Shown: one piece after another, positions 7,936 to 16,317 of the stretch | Layout: each line of letters begins with the position of its first letter | How positions within the stretch are numbered: position 1 is the stretch's first letter | NCBI GenBank assembly: GCA_965198715.1 | Contig: CBDAPV010000001.1 | Span: 992,001 to 1,056,000, forward strand | Source: RH-AL1 sp965198715 | GTDB taxonomy: Bacteria > Pseudomonadota > Alphaproteobacteria > Rhizobiales > Beijerinckiaceae | Direction: 5' to 3' | Length of the DNA: 64,000 nucleotides | Notes under the pieces: model-generated | What the model saw: the letters and a program-made list of their open reading frames with translations, nothing else | Database searches by the model: none | Told to the model about the DNA's origin: nothing | Translations under genes and position numbers: made by a program

Positions 7936-8604
7936 TCAAGCCGTTGTGCCTTCGGCTCGGCTAAGAGCCCGCATGACCGTCTGCGGATGCCACCGGCCGC
8001 CGGACGGCGTCGCCACGCCCAGCGTCGTCAGCTCGGCCGCGATCGCTCGGGAGGAGAGCCCTCGCAGCTTCATACCGGCGAGCAGCGGAGCCAGGCCCCT
8101 CGCCCGCTCCTGCGCGTTCGCCTTGTTCAGGACCGACAACTGCTCGGCGCCGTAGCGCCCGAGCTTCACGCCTCGCGCCTTCGCCGCCCGCAGCGCATCC
8201 TTGGTCCGAGCCGAGATCATCCGGCGCTCCTTCTCCGCCAGTGCGGCGTAGAGGTGCAGCATGAAGGGGTCGGCGTCGGCGCCCAGCTCCGCGGCGATGA
8301 ACGGCACCTTCGAGGCCATCAGCCCGGCGATGAAGGCGACGTCGCGGGAGAGCCGATCGAGCTTGGCGACGACGATCGAGCAGCGGGCCTTCTTCGCAGC
8401 CGCCAGAGCCGCCGCGAGCTGCGGCCGGCGCTCCAAGGCATCCGCGCCCTTGCCGGTTTCGACCTCGACGAACTCGCCCGTTTTGGCGAGACCCTCGCGC
8501 TCGCAGAACTCGGCAATGGCACGATGCTGCGCTTCCAAGCCTAAGCCGGAGCGCCCTTGCCGAGCCGTCGACACGCGGATGTAGGCAATTGCGGCTGCAG
8601 CCAA
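7936..8604 (-). CDS. Serine recombinase of resolvase/invertase type, copy 2
   Basis: A 222-residue recombinase, near-identical to copies 1 and 3 across the catalytic domain (YIRVSTARQGRSGLGLEAQ, KLDRLSRD) and the C-terminal helix-turn-helix (GLSSRAIAAELTTLGVATPS). The start is a TTG (TTG GCT GCA GCC) where copy 1 has ATG, with the same GGGAGCG ribosome site upstream, so expression may be weaker. It likely resolves, inverts or integrates DNA at the adjacent palindromes. Remnants of an older copy flank it on both sides, which suggests repeated activity at one target. Confidence 0.9.
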   Translation of the reverse strand: MAAAAIAYIRVSTARQGRSGLGLEAQHRAIAEFCEREGLAKTGEFVEVETGKGADALERRPQLAAALAAAKKARCSIVVAKLDRLSRDVAFIAGLMASKVPFIAAELGADADPFMLHLYAALAEKERRMISARTKDALRAAKARGVKLGRYGAEQLSVLNKANAQERARGLAPLLAGMKLRGLSSRAIAAELTTLGVATPSGGRWHPQTVMRALSRAEGTTA

Positions 8605-8662
8605 TTGAACGCTCCCAATAGCGTTTCGAGATATTTCACGGGCCTTCGCTCACGCCCGCAAA

Positions 8663-8692
8663 GACACGCTCGTTTCAACGAGCGATGCAAGC
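8663..8692 (-). promoter_or_regulatory. Element leader motif (resolvase 2)
   Basis: It contains the perfect inverted repeat CGCTCGTTTCAACGAGCG, ends 59 nt before the resolvase start, and is followed on the plus strand by ATGCAAGC as in the other copies. Confidence 0.55.
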
Positions 8693-8734
8693 GCCTGGGT
8701 AATCGAGCGCCAAATGCCGACAGGCGCCGACCGC

Positions 8735-8850
8735 TCCGGCCGATTGACCGCTCCCAATCGCGTTTCGAGATATTTCACGGGTTTTCGCCGATCGCCGCAA
8801 GGGCACGCTCTACTCAATTGGCGATGCGAACTGGCGGGTAATCGACATCC
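8735..8850 (-). repeat. Second resolvase-leader remnant
   Basis: GACCGCTCCCAATCGCGTTT and the following CGAGATATTTCACGGG repeat the leader at 8605-8700, including GCTCCGGCCGATTG, which matches the start region of resolvase 1 with the ATG lost. The motif copy at about 8803-8830 is degenerate. Confidence 0.45.
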
Positions 8851-8920
8851 TAAGACGTCAATTGGCCCGTTTAGGACCGCCTGATTGGAGGGCAAACCAT
8901 GTTTACCGCTCAAAACATCC

Positions 8921-9030
8921 CCGCGCGCAGGTTGATTTGAGTTGATGTGACTTTCCCCGCAGAGGGGAAAACCCCCTTTGGGGTGTCAAATCAACCTGCG
9001 CGGAGGCCTCAAAATCAACCCGCGCGGGGG
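8921..9030. repeat. Cluster of TCAAATCAACC repeats and nested hairpins
   Basis: An inverted repeat of about 17 bp (GCAGGTTGATTTGA at 8927-8940 and TCAAATCAACCTGC at 8986-8999) encloses a TTTCCCC/GGGGAAA hairpin at 8952-8970. A second half-site (GTTGATGTGA) follows directly, and a fourth (AAAATCAACCCGCGCG) lies at 9011-9026. Four related boxes in about 100 nt suggest a protein-binding array or a mobile-element end. Confidence 0.5.
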
Positions 9031-9092
9031 ACGGGCGAGAGCAGACACTCGCGGACGCTCGTTTGCTTGTGACACTGAAGTAAATGTTAGGT

Positions 9093-9398
9093 CTAGATGA
9101 TTAAAAAATTTGTAAAGACGCATCCGCGTCGCCGGATCAACGTGGATTGCGTCGCTGCCGGTTTGCTACGGCGGAACCACCAGTACACCGTCTGCCAGGG
9201 CGGGAAATCCTTCGGCAGCATGCGCCAGCCTCCGCCCGAGCGCGCCATGTATCGGATCGCGTTCAGGACCTCGCGGAGATCGGTGGCGGGCTTGCGTCCG
9301 CGCTTCCCGGGCTTGGGCAGGAACGGACGCATCCGCTCCCACTCCTCATCGGTAAGGTCGGTCGGATAACGCTTGGTCTTCTTGGCGATCTCGGCCAT
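9093..9398 (-). pseudogene. IS5-family transposase, N-terminal fragment
   Basis: About 77 residues (MAEIAKKTKRYPTDLTDEEW to PPWQTVYWWFRR) match the DUF4096-type N-terminus of IS5/IS427-group transposases. After WWFRR the sequence diverges and stops, so the DDE catalytic core is absent. Complete proteins of this group are about 270 aa. No terminal inverted repeats were found nearby. It is a dead relic at the edge of the toxin locus. Confidence 0.8.
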
Positions 9399-9480
9399 CC
9401 GACCGCGGCTTGCTGATGTCCACATCACAAGCTTGAATCACGCTACGAAAACCGCGGCAACGCCATTCTCAAACAGGCTC

Positions 9481-9921
9481 TCACGGACAAACAAACGCCT
9501 TCAGTTGAGGCAGGAATCGGTCCCACCGCCCCTCAGGAAAGACAGTCACCGCTGTTTGAGCAACATCACCATCATGGAACCCTGTCAGCGCCAAGCCAGC
9601 CGCTCGGCTCACGACGAAACCGACGTGGACCGCAAGAGAACCGTAGGTCGTTTGAATTAAGCGCAACGCGTCCATTCGGCCCCCAGAAAACAGGTCTCGC
9701 TCATCAAGCAAGAGTGGCCCCGCGACTGGTAAGTAACTTAATTCGACAAGCCGCCCGTCGGCGATCGAGACCCGCGGCAAAGACGTTGTTCTCGTCTCGC
9801 TCGATTCTCCGCGTGGAGTTCTTCGGACCATCTTCGGCGGTCCAAGCTTACGATCGATGTCTTCCTTGGACATCCCAAAGTGAAGATCGTCAACCGCGAT
9901 CAAAGGCTGAATGATTGGCAT
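9481..9921 (-). CDS. Probable immunity protein for the adjacent toxin
   Basis: A 146-residue cytoplasmic protein with no recognised domain, starting MPIIQPLIAVDDLHFGMSKE. The FGMSKEDIDRKLGPPKMV segment resembles small proteins with an embedded KLGxP turn seen in some immunity families, but I cannot name the family. It begins 8 nt past the toxin stop in the same direction, which is the standard toxin-immunity order. A longer start at 9957 would overlap the toxin gene. I infer that it binds the C-terminal nuclease domain. Position is the main evidence. Confidence 0.65.
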   Translation of the reverse strand: MPIIQPLIAVDDLHFGMSKEDIDRKLGPPKMVRRTPRGESSETRTTSLPRVSIADGRLVELSYLPVAGPLLLDERDLFSGGRMDALRLIQTTYGSLAVHVGFVVSRAAGLALTGFHDGDVAQTAVTVFPEGRWDRFLPQLKAFVCP

Positions 9922-9929
9922 GGTAATCC

Positions 9930-11426
9930 TTATATCAGCCCATGTGCTTCCAGGCATTTTCTGTATTTGAGCATCTCGAGCATGGCCGTATTGTATTTTC
10001 GTGGGTCGCCTTGCGCCCGCGCGATCTCACGAGCATCCTGCACATCCATTGCCGTAGCACTCCTGCTTTGACCCGAAGCGATAAGATCGCTCTGCGTCTG
10101 GCGATAATCCGCTCCGTCCAAGCCCTGCCAACCGTGACTTGCCGTTAGTTGGTGATCGCCCGTGTCCATTTGCATGGCCGGCTTCTGCCCGCTAGGAAGC
10201 GTGTCGTAGGCGCTGTCGGCCGGCGAATGATGAGATTGTATTTTCGCAGCGTCACTGCCGGGCGCACCGCTGTACGAACCACCTCGGTACTTGCCTTTGC
10301 CGTTGGGGTCACCCTTAGCCAGATGTTTGCAAGGATTCTTGAACCGCTTCTTCGCGACCCTAACGCCGCCGGAGCCGTCCTCCGCAACCTCCTCCGCCTT
10401 TTTCGCATCCCGAGCTTCCTTGGCGTCCTTGGCGAGTTTCTCCAGCCGCTGCGCCTCGGACAACTCCCGTCCGATCGTCGAGGCTTCGCTGGCGGCGCCG
10501 CCGCCGCCACCAATCAACCCCTGGCCGGCGCCCACCGCCTCTTTCGTGGCCTCGACCGTCCCCTGCGAGGCGCCGAGCCCCTTGGCCACCGCGCCCGCGC
10601 CCATCTGGCCCAGCGTCTCCTGTGGCGTGCCGTACCAGAGCTCCCGCAATCCGGTCTGGACATTGTCCACCGCATTGGCGCCCACCGCCACCGCGCCGAT
10701 CTGCGCGGGGACGCCCACGACCGCGCCGACTCCGGTCGCATCAGCCGCCGTGCCGCCGGTGAAGACCGCCGCGGCACCCGCGCCCTCGATGACGCCGCCG
10801 ACCACGCGGGCGCCGCCCCAGACCCTGGTCCAGAAGTTCGGCTTGGGCGCCGCTTTCGCATCTGCCGGCCCGGGATGCTGCGCCTTGGCGATGGTATTGG
10901 CGTTTTCGGGACTGCTGCCGTTGTGGTCGAACAGATCGCCCTTGCGCATCGCCGGCGACCCGTTGATGCGCACGTTGGTCGAATGGGTCTGCGGAAACGT
11001 CCGGTCCATGTAGGTGTCGGACTTGACGCCGCGGCCCGTTCCGGGCTGACCACCGTAGGTCTTCGACACGTCGGAGTTGAACCGCATCGCCCTGTCGCCC
11101 TCGTAGCGGACGTCGGGCGAATAGTGTTCGGGCTGGTCGTCGGTATAGGCGCGGGTGATGAACGGCGTCGGGTTCTGTCCCCGCGCGCCCACGAATTTCA
11201 CGTCTGGCGCGATCGCGATGATCTTGCCCTTGTGGGAATCCCGCAGGCCGATCGGCGGCGCGGGATCGGCGGTGGCGGGCGCAGGGCTGCCTGTTGCCGC
11301 ATCCTCCTTGGCCTTTTGCGCGAAATAGCTCTGCGCGGTCGAGCTGCCGCCGGGACCGAGGGTGGGCGTGTCGGGCCCGCCGGGCGTGATCGTGAGATAG
11401 CCCGGAACGGGCGTGCCCTCAGCCAC
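9930..11426 (-). CDS. Polymorphic toxin: PAAR-like (DUF4150) plus Tox-SHH nuclease
   Basis: A 498-residue type VI-style effector. Residues about 66-190 form a DUF4150 PAAR-like domain (KGKIIAIAPDVKF to SPAMRKGDLFDHNG), thought to cap the VgrG spike. Residues about 205-300 are Gly/Ala-rich and hydrophobic (GGVIEGAGAAAVFTGG), then comes a charged helical linker. The last 110 residues carry SHH at 398-400 and DHQLTASHGW, matching the Tox-SHH HNH/EndoVII-fold nuclease toxins. The GTG start has AGGGAGG seven bases upstream and overlaps the preceding DUF2169 frame by 8 nt. The immunity gene follows. It presumably cuts DNA of rival cells. No T6SS core genes are in the window. Confidence 0.88.
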   Translation of the reverse strand: MAEGTPVPGYLTITPGGPDTPTLGPGGSSTAQSYFAQKAKEDAATGSPAPATADPAPPIGLRDSHKGKIIAIAPDVKFVGARGQNPTPFITRAYTDDQPEHYSPDVRYEGDRAMRFNSDVSKTYGGQPGTGRGVKSDTYMDRTFPQTHSTNVRINGSPAMRKGDLFDHNGSSPENANTIAKAQHPGPADAKAAPKPNFWTRVWGGARVVGGVIEGAGAAAVFTGGTAADATGVGAVVGVPAQIGAVAVGANAVDNVQTGLRELWYGTPQETLGQMGAGAVAKGLGASQGTVEATKEAVGAGQGLIGGGGGAASEASTIGRELSEAQRLEKLAKDAKEARDAKKAEEVAEDGSGGVRVAKKRFKNPCKHLAKGDPNGKGKYRGGSYSGAPGSDAAKIQSHHSPADSAYDTLPSGQKPAMQMDTGDHQLTASHGWQGLDGADYRQTQSDLIASGQSRSATAMDVQDAREIARAQGDPRKYNTAMLEMLKYRKCLEAHGLI

Positions 11427-11957
11427 GCGCGCCTCCCTTGAGGTGGACGTCGCCGACACCGTCGGGCCAGGGGAAACTGGCGCGCCACGTCAGCGCGACG
11501 GCGTCAGATCCATCGCGAAAATCGAAATGCACACCGTCGAGCACGGCCGGAGCGACCTCGTCCGGACGGCCGCGCCGGACCAGCGTCACCTTCAGCTCGA
11601 CGCCCGGCAGAGCGACGCGCATGAGCGGATGCTCGCGGTGGAGGTTCGTCAGCGTGACGATCTCGCTGCCCGAGAGCCAGCGTTCGGTCACGCAATCGGG
11701 CGTGGCGCTCTGCCAGAAACGGAAGTCGAAGTCTTCGGGCGAGAGCGGATGGCGCTCGGCGAGCCAGACGTCGTCCATCGTCCCGGCGTGCCGGCGGCGC
11801 ACCTCCCAGAACGGGGGGGATCGGCGCGAGGCCCTGCGGGACATGGTCCCCGCGGTTCCAGCCCGTGATCGGATCATCCGGATGCTCGATACGGGGTGCG
11901 GGCAGCGGTTCGGTGTCGAGGCTGCGCGCCTCATCGATCCAGCCGATCCCGATCCAA
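11419..11957 (-). pseudogene. DUF2169 protein, 5'-truncated and frameshifted
   Basis: The C-terminal part (ERHPLSPEDFDFRFWQSATP, then LTNLHREHPLMRVALPG) matches DUF2169, a family encoded next to PAAR-type T6SS effectors and thought to help load them. The upstream part (WIGIGWIDEARSLDTEPLPA to GDHVPQGLAPIP) is in another frame. The break lies in a run of seven G at 11813-11819, where five would keep the frame. Homology starts right at the stop of the upstream gene, so the N-terminal two thirds are gone. The toxin may therefore lack its adaptor here. Confidence 0.75.
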
Positions 11958-13028
11958 TTACGGAGTCGTCGTCTGCCTGGGCAGACCGGTGAACGTCCGC
12001 TTCAACAGGTCGAGCGGGATCGGGATCGGTGTCCATGTCGTGCCGTCGTAGCGGTGGACGCCCTGTTTATAGTCGAAGTAAAACATCATGTCGCCGATCG
12101 CCTGGACCCTGAATGGGTTCGGCGGTGCCTTGCGCAGGCGTGGCTTCAACGGCGTAAGCCGATGGCCATCAAAGGTATGCAGTGCATAGTCCGAGGCGAG
12201 AACGTAGATATCGCTTATCTTCGTGATTGAAAGAAACGTCGCGCTGAAGCCCGCAAGGTCAACGCGACGAAACCCGGTGCGAGCATTACCAACCAAAAGC
12301 GTTCCGCCCGTGCCGACGAGCCAGACCTTGTCAGGTGTCTCGATAAACGCGTCTTTGATGACGTCGCTGCCGGGAAGATCAAGCCGCCGCCACGTACTAC
12401 CATCGAAGTGAAAGACGCGGCCCTGATCGACCTTGTGGCGCGTTTCCGCTGTCAGATCATGCGCAGCGAAGATATCGTCCCAATCGCCAGCCTCCAGAAG
12501 CTTCTGCTCCCGATCCGGATCAAGCGTCTTGGCCTCGGGAGCCTCGAAACCCAGGATGTAGATGTCTTGTCCGGACGAAGCCCTGACTGCGGTGAACGCG
12601 TCAGGTTTAGATTTAGCGGCCGCCGGCCCACCGACGATCATACGATCCCAGTGCCCGAAACCGGTCCGTTGGTAGGCCTGCGCGCCTTGACCGGCGGCAA
12701 TGAGGCCCGTATCAACCTGTTGGAGCGCGAGAATGCCGCCTAAGCCTGTCGCGTCTGGACTGGCGATTCCAGCCCCGTTGATTTTCTCTCGCACAGTGGC
12801 ATCGCCGACGAAGTAGATGTCGCCTTCATCGCTCGCGACCGCATAGCGGCCCAAGGTGGTGGACACGGTGATAGCCTTGATCTCGCGTGCAATATCGGTC
12901 CGCGACCGCAGCTTCAAGGAATTGGGACCGGGGCGACCTGGTCTCGATGTGTCGTCCTCACGGGGACGGGGCGAGAGGTGAAGCCGGAATGACGGGTGTG
13001 CTGGCGCAAGCCAAGCCCGCTGTCGCAT
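11958..13028 (-). CDS. Hypothetical beta-propeller-like protein
   Basis: About 350 residues of repeated short-strand units (GRYAVASDEGDIYFVGDA; TPDKVWLVGTGGTLLVGN; SDIYVLASDYALHTFDGH; DGTTWTPIPIPLDLL), as in YCF48/WD-like propellers. No signal peptide is seen. The first 40 residues are proline/arginine-rich and may not belong to the native protein. The natural start could be further in, around TDIAREIKAITVS. It lies immediately upstream of the decayed DUF2169 gene in the same direction, so it may be part of the toxin locus, perhaps as an accessory or second immunity protein. The function is unknown. Confidence 0.65.
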   Translation of the reverse strand: MRQRAWLAPAHPSFRLHLSPRPREDDTSRPGRPGPNSLKLRSRTDIAREIKAITVSTTLGRYAVASDEGDIYFVGDATVREKINGAGIASPDATGLGGILALQQVDTGLIAAGQGAQAYQRTGFGHWDRMIVGGPAAAKSKPDAFTAVRASSGQDIYILGFEAPEAKTLDPDREQKLLEAGDWDDIFAAHDLTAETRHKVDQGRVFHFDGSTWRRLDLPGSDVIKDAFIETPDKVWLVGTGGTLLVGNARTGFRRVDLAGFSATFLSITKISDIYVLASDYALHTFDGHRLTPLKPRLRKAPPNPFRVQAIGDMMFYFDYKQGVHRYDGTTWTPIPIPLDLLKRTFTGLPRQTTTP

Positions 13029-13246
13029 ATAGGCTCGTCTCTCATCGGAACGCGATCATGTGGCGGCCCCGAGCCGACTACGGACAGAAGCCAAGAGCCC
13101 CGTGGGTACGAACAGGTTGCAGGAACGCCGTCACCATCGTGACGGTGCATGAAGTCGCTCGCCTCGTTGCGTCGGTCGGTCGAGAGTGGTCCGGCGGCTT
13201 ATAGGCAGGTAGACGCACAAGCCACCTTTCGTGCTACGTTACTGAC

Positions 13247-13987
13247 GTGCAAAGGCCAGGGTATTGTCTGATGGGTCGTTGGGTGCCAACACCAGGTACT
13301 ATCTACAGACATATAGTAGATCGGTGCTTTGACGCATTTAGCATTAGTAGAGAGATGGCCAGAGAACCCATTTGTTACGGTGATCCAGTGGGTCGAAATT
13401 GCACCTGTAGCTTTGAAGCAGGAGATTACTGGTTTTGGATCAAGACGCCGCAGCAACTTGGACAACCGATCTCTCCGGCTTTCCAGGAGTTAAATAGTTG
13501 GCTATGGAGCGGGCGCTTTTGGACGCGTAAGACAGGTATCCTCCTGGTAGGTCGGTTGGTCGATAAGGACTTAGGTCATCTCGACTGGATCGAACCGAGA
13601 ATTGTAGCGCGTGGGTTCGGTCTATATGTCTCTTCCTTACAGATCGACTATGCCACCAGGACGCTCCAAGCAGCGACGGCAGATGCCGATTGGTCGTCTC
13701 CCGAGTTGCAGTCTGACGGCTCTTTCAGGCTTGTTGAAACAACGTCGTCGGACCCACGGGCAGTTCGCTTCTACCGCCTATTTGAAACTAGCACGTCCAA
13801 GATCATTGCAGGTGAAGCTTCAAGCGTGATCGCCCTCTCAGTCTTCGATTACCCACGTGGCTACAGAAGCGATATCGCCATCTCCGCAATTAGAGACATG
13901 TCTGACCATCAGCGTTTTGAAAGTCTAGTTTACGAGTTTGATTTAAGTGGCAACAGTAGCTTCGACTTTCAGGTCGCTGGCCAATAA
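13247..13987 (+). CDS. Hypothetical protein, AT-richer than neighbours
   Basis: A 246-residue protein that I do not recognise. It is rich in aromatic residues (FEAGDYWFWIKTP, WLWSGRFWTRKTGILLVGR) with no membrane helices or signal peptide, and the C-terminal half alternates strands and polar loops. The codon use is clearly less GC-rich than the flanking genes, which suggests recent transfer. The first open start is GTG; ATG at 13271 is an alternative, and neither has a strong ribosome site. It is convergent with the umuC remnant and near the toxin locus, so an orphan immunity role is possible but unproven. Confidence 0.6.
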   Translation: MQRPGYCLMGRWVPTPGTIYRHIVDRCFDAFSISREMAREPICYGDPVGRNCTCSFEAGDYWFWIKTPQQLGQPISPAFQELNSWLWSGRFWTRKTGILLVGRLVDKDLGHLDWIEPRIVARGFGLYVSSLQIDYATRTLQAATADADWSSPELQSDGSFRLVETTSSDPRAVRFYRLFETSTSKIIAGEASSVIALSVFDYPRGYRSDIAISAIRDMSDHQRFESLVYEFDLSGNSSFDFQVAGQ

Positions 13988-14078
13988 CACAAGATCGAAG
14001 GTCACATGCATCCCGCCTCGTGCCGGAGGCGGCGGGAGAAAAGAGCTTGACGACGAAGGCCCGATTACAGAAGCCGTC

Positions 14079-14201
14079 GTTGTTGGACAGCACGATCACG
14101 GGCACGGTCTTGAGCCGTGGATCGAAGACGCGCTCGCAGGAGCAGTAGAAGCTGTTGCCGTCGATCAGCGCGAGCGACCTCGGCCTGTCGCCTTGACTCA
14201 C
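14079..14201 (-). pseudogene. umuC: umuC N-terminal remnant
   Basis: SLALIDGNSFYCSCERVFDP, then VPVIVLSNNDG, matches the first 40 residues of UmuC-type Y-family polymerases, including the DxNSFYxxCE metal-binding motif. After NNDG the sequence leaves the family and soon stops. The start overlaps the upstream umuD stop (GTGA), the normal operon join. More than 370 residues are missing, so there is no polymerase activity. Confidence 0.8.
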
Positions 14202-14631
14202 CCCCGCACGGCGCGGCGGCGCGGGTTCACGCTGCCCGACACCACCCCCCAGACCTCGACGAGCGCCTCGGCATCGAGCCTGTAGGCTCGATAGCGCGGG
14301 TTGGCGAAGGACAGCGTCGCGCGGGCGCCCTGCCGGCCCCAGACCTTGAAGGAGCGCTCGCCGTCGACGTCGACGACCACCACGTCACCGTCCTGCGGCG
14401 TCAGCGAGCGGTCAACGATGGCGAGGTCGCCGTCGAAGAGGCCCTTGCCGACCATGCTGTCGCCGGCGACCCGCACCAGGAAGGTCGCGGCGCGGTTGGT
14501 GACCAGCAGGCGCTGGAGGTCGATCTCCTCCTCGACAAAGTCGTCGGCCGGCTCGGAAAGCCGGCGCGCACAGCACGTGCGAGCAGCGGCAAGGGCATGG
14601 GCGAGCTGAAGCTTATAGCGGCGATGTGCAC
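14198..14631 (-). pseudogene. umuD: umuD-like S24 peptidase, frameshifted
   Basis: The C-terminal part carries VRVAGDSMVGKGLFDGDLAI with the catalytic Ser of the LexA/UmuD family, then DGDVVVVDVDGERSFK with the Lys. The N-terminal part (MHIAAISFSS to RAVRAGFPS) joins it only after a one-base shift near 14555 (GAGCCGGCC). The expected Ala-Gly cleavage region is at RAVRAG. With umuC truncated beside it, this is a dead SOS mutagenesis operon. Confidence 0.78.
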
Positions 14632-14686
14632 GCGCCTCTCCGATCTGTCCTAATGCTGAAGGTCTGAAGCCGAAGGTCTGGCCGCG

Positions 14687-14937
14687 TCAGGCCGCGAGGG
14701 ACTCGACCATGTCGGCGGGCACGTTGCCGATGGACCGCAGCAGGCGCGGCTCGGCGTAGATGTCCTGCTCCGGGTCAGAGCTTTCCTCCAGCACAACGAG
14801 GCCGGCGTAATGTCCGGCCATGCGCTCGGCAGCGGCAATGGCGCGCGTCGCGTCCTTCGCCTTCTGTGGTGACATGGCACCAGCTTGCCGCCGCGCTTGC
14901 CGACGACGAAGGGCAGGATGATGTAGGTCGTCACCAT
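14687..14937 (-). pseudogene. Small conserved hypothetical protein, frameshifted
   Basis: MVTTYIILPFVVGKRGGKLVP is followed one frame over by MSPQKAKDATRAIAAAERMA and a tail ending NVPADMVESLAA, together about 85 aa. The pattern matches a short rhizobial protein family of unknown function that I recall near SOS polymerase genes. One base is missing near 14877. It lies between umuD and the dinB promoter. Confidence 0.55.
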
Positions 14938-15024
14938 GGTCCGCTTCCCATCTTCGCTCGATGTTCGTAGAACATAGGCAGAACACGCTGCAGACCGCAA
15001 GCGCCAGCAGAAGCTTGAAACGAG

Positions 15025-16317
15025 GTGATCGCGATCGTGCAGGATGACGCGACACTGGAGCATTCCGAGCTCATCATTGCGGCCGAGCCGGAGCGCGTCC
15101 GCAAGATCATCCACGTCGACATGGACGCCTTCTTCGCCTCGGTGGAACAGCGCGACGATCCCGGCCTTCGCGGCCGGCCCGTGGCGGTCGGCGGCTCCCG
15201 CGAACGCGGCGTGGTCGCGGCGGCGAGCTACGAGGCGAGGGTCTTCGGCGTACGCTCGGCGATGCCCTCGGTCACGGCACGTCGGAAGTGCCCGGACCTC
15301 GTGTTCGTTAAGCCGCGATTCGAGGTCTACAAGGCGGTGTCGCTGCAGATCCGCGCCATCTTCGCCGAGCACACGCCGATCATCGAGCCGCTCTCGCTCG
15401 ACGAGGCCTACCTCGATGTCACCGAGAACCTGCAGGGCATCGCGCTCGCCACCGACATCGCCAAGGCGATCAGGGCCAGGATCCGAGAGGCGACGGGGCT
15501 CACCGCCTCGGCCGGAGTGTCGTACAACAAATTCCTCGCCAAGCTCGCTTCCGACCAGCGCAAGCCCAACGGGCTATTCGTCATACCGCCGGACAGAGGC
15601 GCGGCCTTCGTGGAGGGCCTGCCGATCGGCCGCTTCCATGGCATCGGCCCGGCCACCGAGGCCAAGATGCTGCGCCTCGGCATCGCCACCGGCGCCGATC
15701 TGCGCGAGCGCTCGCTCACTTTCCTTCAGGAGCACTTCGGCAAGGCGGGCGCGTACTACTTCGGCATCGCCAGGGGCATCGACCATCGTCCGGTCCGGGC
15801 CAACCGCATCCGCAAGTCGGTGGGCGCCGAGAACACCTTCGCCGAAGACCTCTTCGACTACGAGCCGATGCGCGAGGCCCTGCAGCCGATCCTCGACAAG
15901 GTCTGGCGGCACTGCGAGGCCAACGGCACGCGCGGGCGCACCGTGACCCTGAAGGTCAAGTTCTCGGACTTCACGATCATCACGCGGTCGAGGTCGGTCT
16001 CAGCGACCATCGACGGCCGCGACGCGCTGGAGGCGGTCAGCCTCGCGCTGCTGCGGGCGGAGATGCCGGTGCGGCGCAGCGTCAGGTTGCTCGGCGTCAG
16101 CCTGTCGTCGCTGAGCCTGCCTCCGGACGGCAAACCGCAGATGACGTTCGACGTCTGGGGAGAAGGCCATGAAGGTGGCGGCGGACCTGTGCATCGTGCC
16201 GATGGGCGTAAGACCTTCGGTGTCGCGCTACGTGCGCGAGATCAAGGCGATCGTCGAGGCGAGCAATCTGTCCGCGACGATGCACGCCCGACGGCACCAG
16301 CATTGCGGGCGAATTGA
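15025..16317 (+). CDS. dinB: DNA polymerase IV (Y-family, DinB)
   Basis: A translesion polymerase. The catalytic carboxylates are in HVDMDAFFASVEQRD (residues 30-44) and SLDEAYLDV (124-132). The fingers and palm segments are followed by a thumb with helix-hairpin-helix character (LPIGRFHGIGPATEAKMLRL) and a little-finger domain up to about 375. The last 55 residues (from DVWGEGHEGGG) look non-native, because the frame runs over the next gene's start as if the original stop were lost. The start is GTG; a second GTG at 15037 has GAGGTG upstream. It is the only apparently working Y-family polymerase gene here, next to the dead umuDC. Confidence 0.92.
   Translation: MIAIVQDDATLEHSELIIAAEPERVRKIIHVDMDAFFASVEQRDDPGLRGRPVAVGGSRERGVVAAASYEARVFGVRSAMPSVTARRKCPDLVFVKPRFEVYKAVSLQIRAIFAEHTPIIEPLSLDEAYLDVTENLQGIALATDIAKAIRARIREATGLTASAGVSYNKFLAKLASDQRKPNGLFVIPPDRGAAFVEGLPIGRFHGIGPATEAKMLRLGIATGADLRERSLTFLQEHFGKAGAYYFGIARGIDHRPVRANRIRKSVGAENTFAEDLFDYEPMREALQPILDKVWRHCEANGTRGRTVTLKVKFSDFTIITRSRSVSATIDGRDALEAVSLALLRAEMPVRRSVRLLGVSLSSLSLPPDGKPQMTFDVWGEGHEGGGGPVHRADGRKTFGVALRARDQGDRRGEQSVRDDARPTAPALRAN

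Larger units (their letters stand above)
7022..8850. mobile_element. Resolvase/DUF3489 element, copy 2 (right half missing)
   Basis: It has an intact left-type DUF3489 gene and an intact resolvase, but no right-type DUF3489. A resolvase 3'-end remnant lies at 7737-7860 and a second resolvase leader remnant at about 8735-8850. The intact resolvase is therefore flanked by the two ends of an older copy. Right of this begins unrelated sequence with a palindrome cluster and an IS5 fragment. Confidence 0.55.

Noticed and set aside
2161..9030. Prophage
   Set aside because: No capsid, tail, terminase or lysis genes. The recombinases are small resolvase-type enzymes in a short element.
10149..11441. 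430-codon open frame opposite the toxin gene
   Set aside because: Arg-rich shadow frame. The minus strand has the DUF4150 and Tox-SHH domains.
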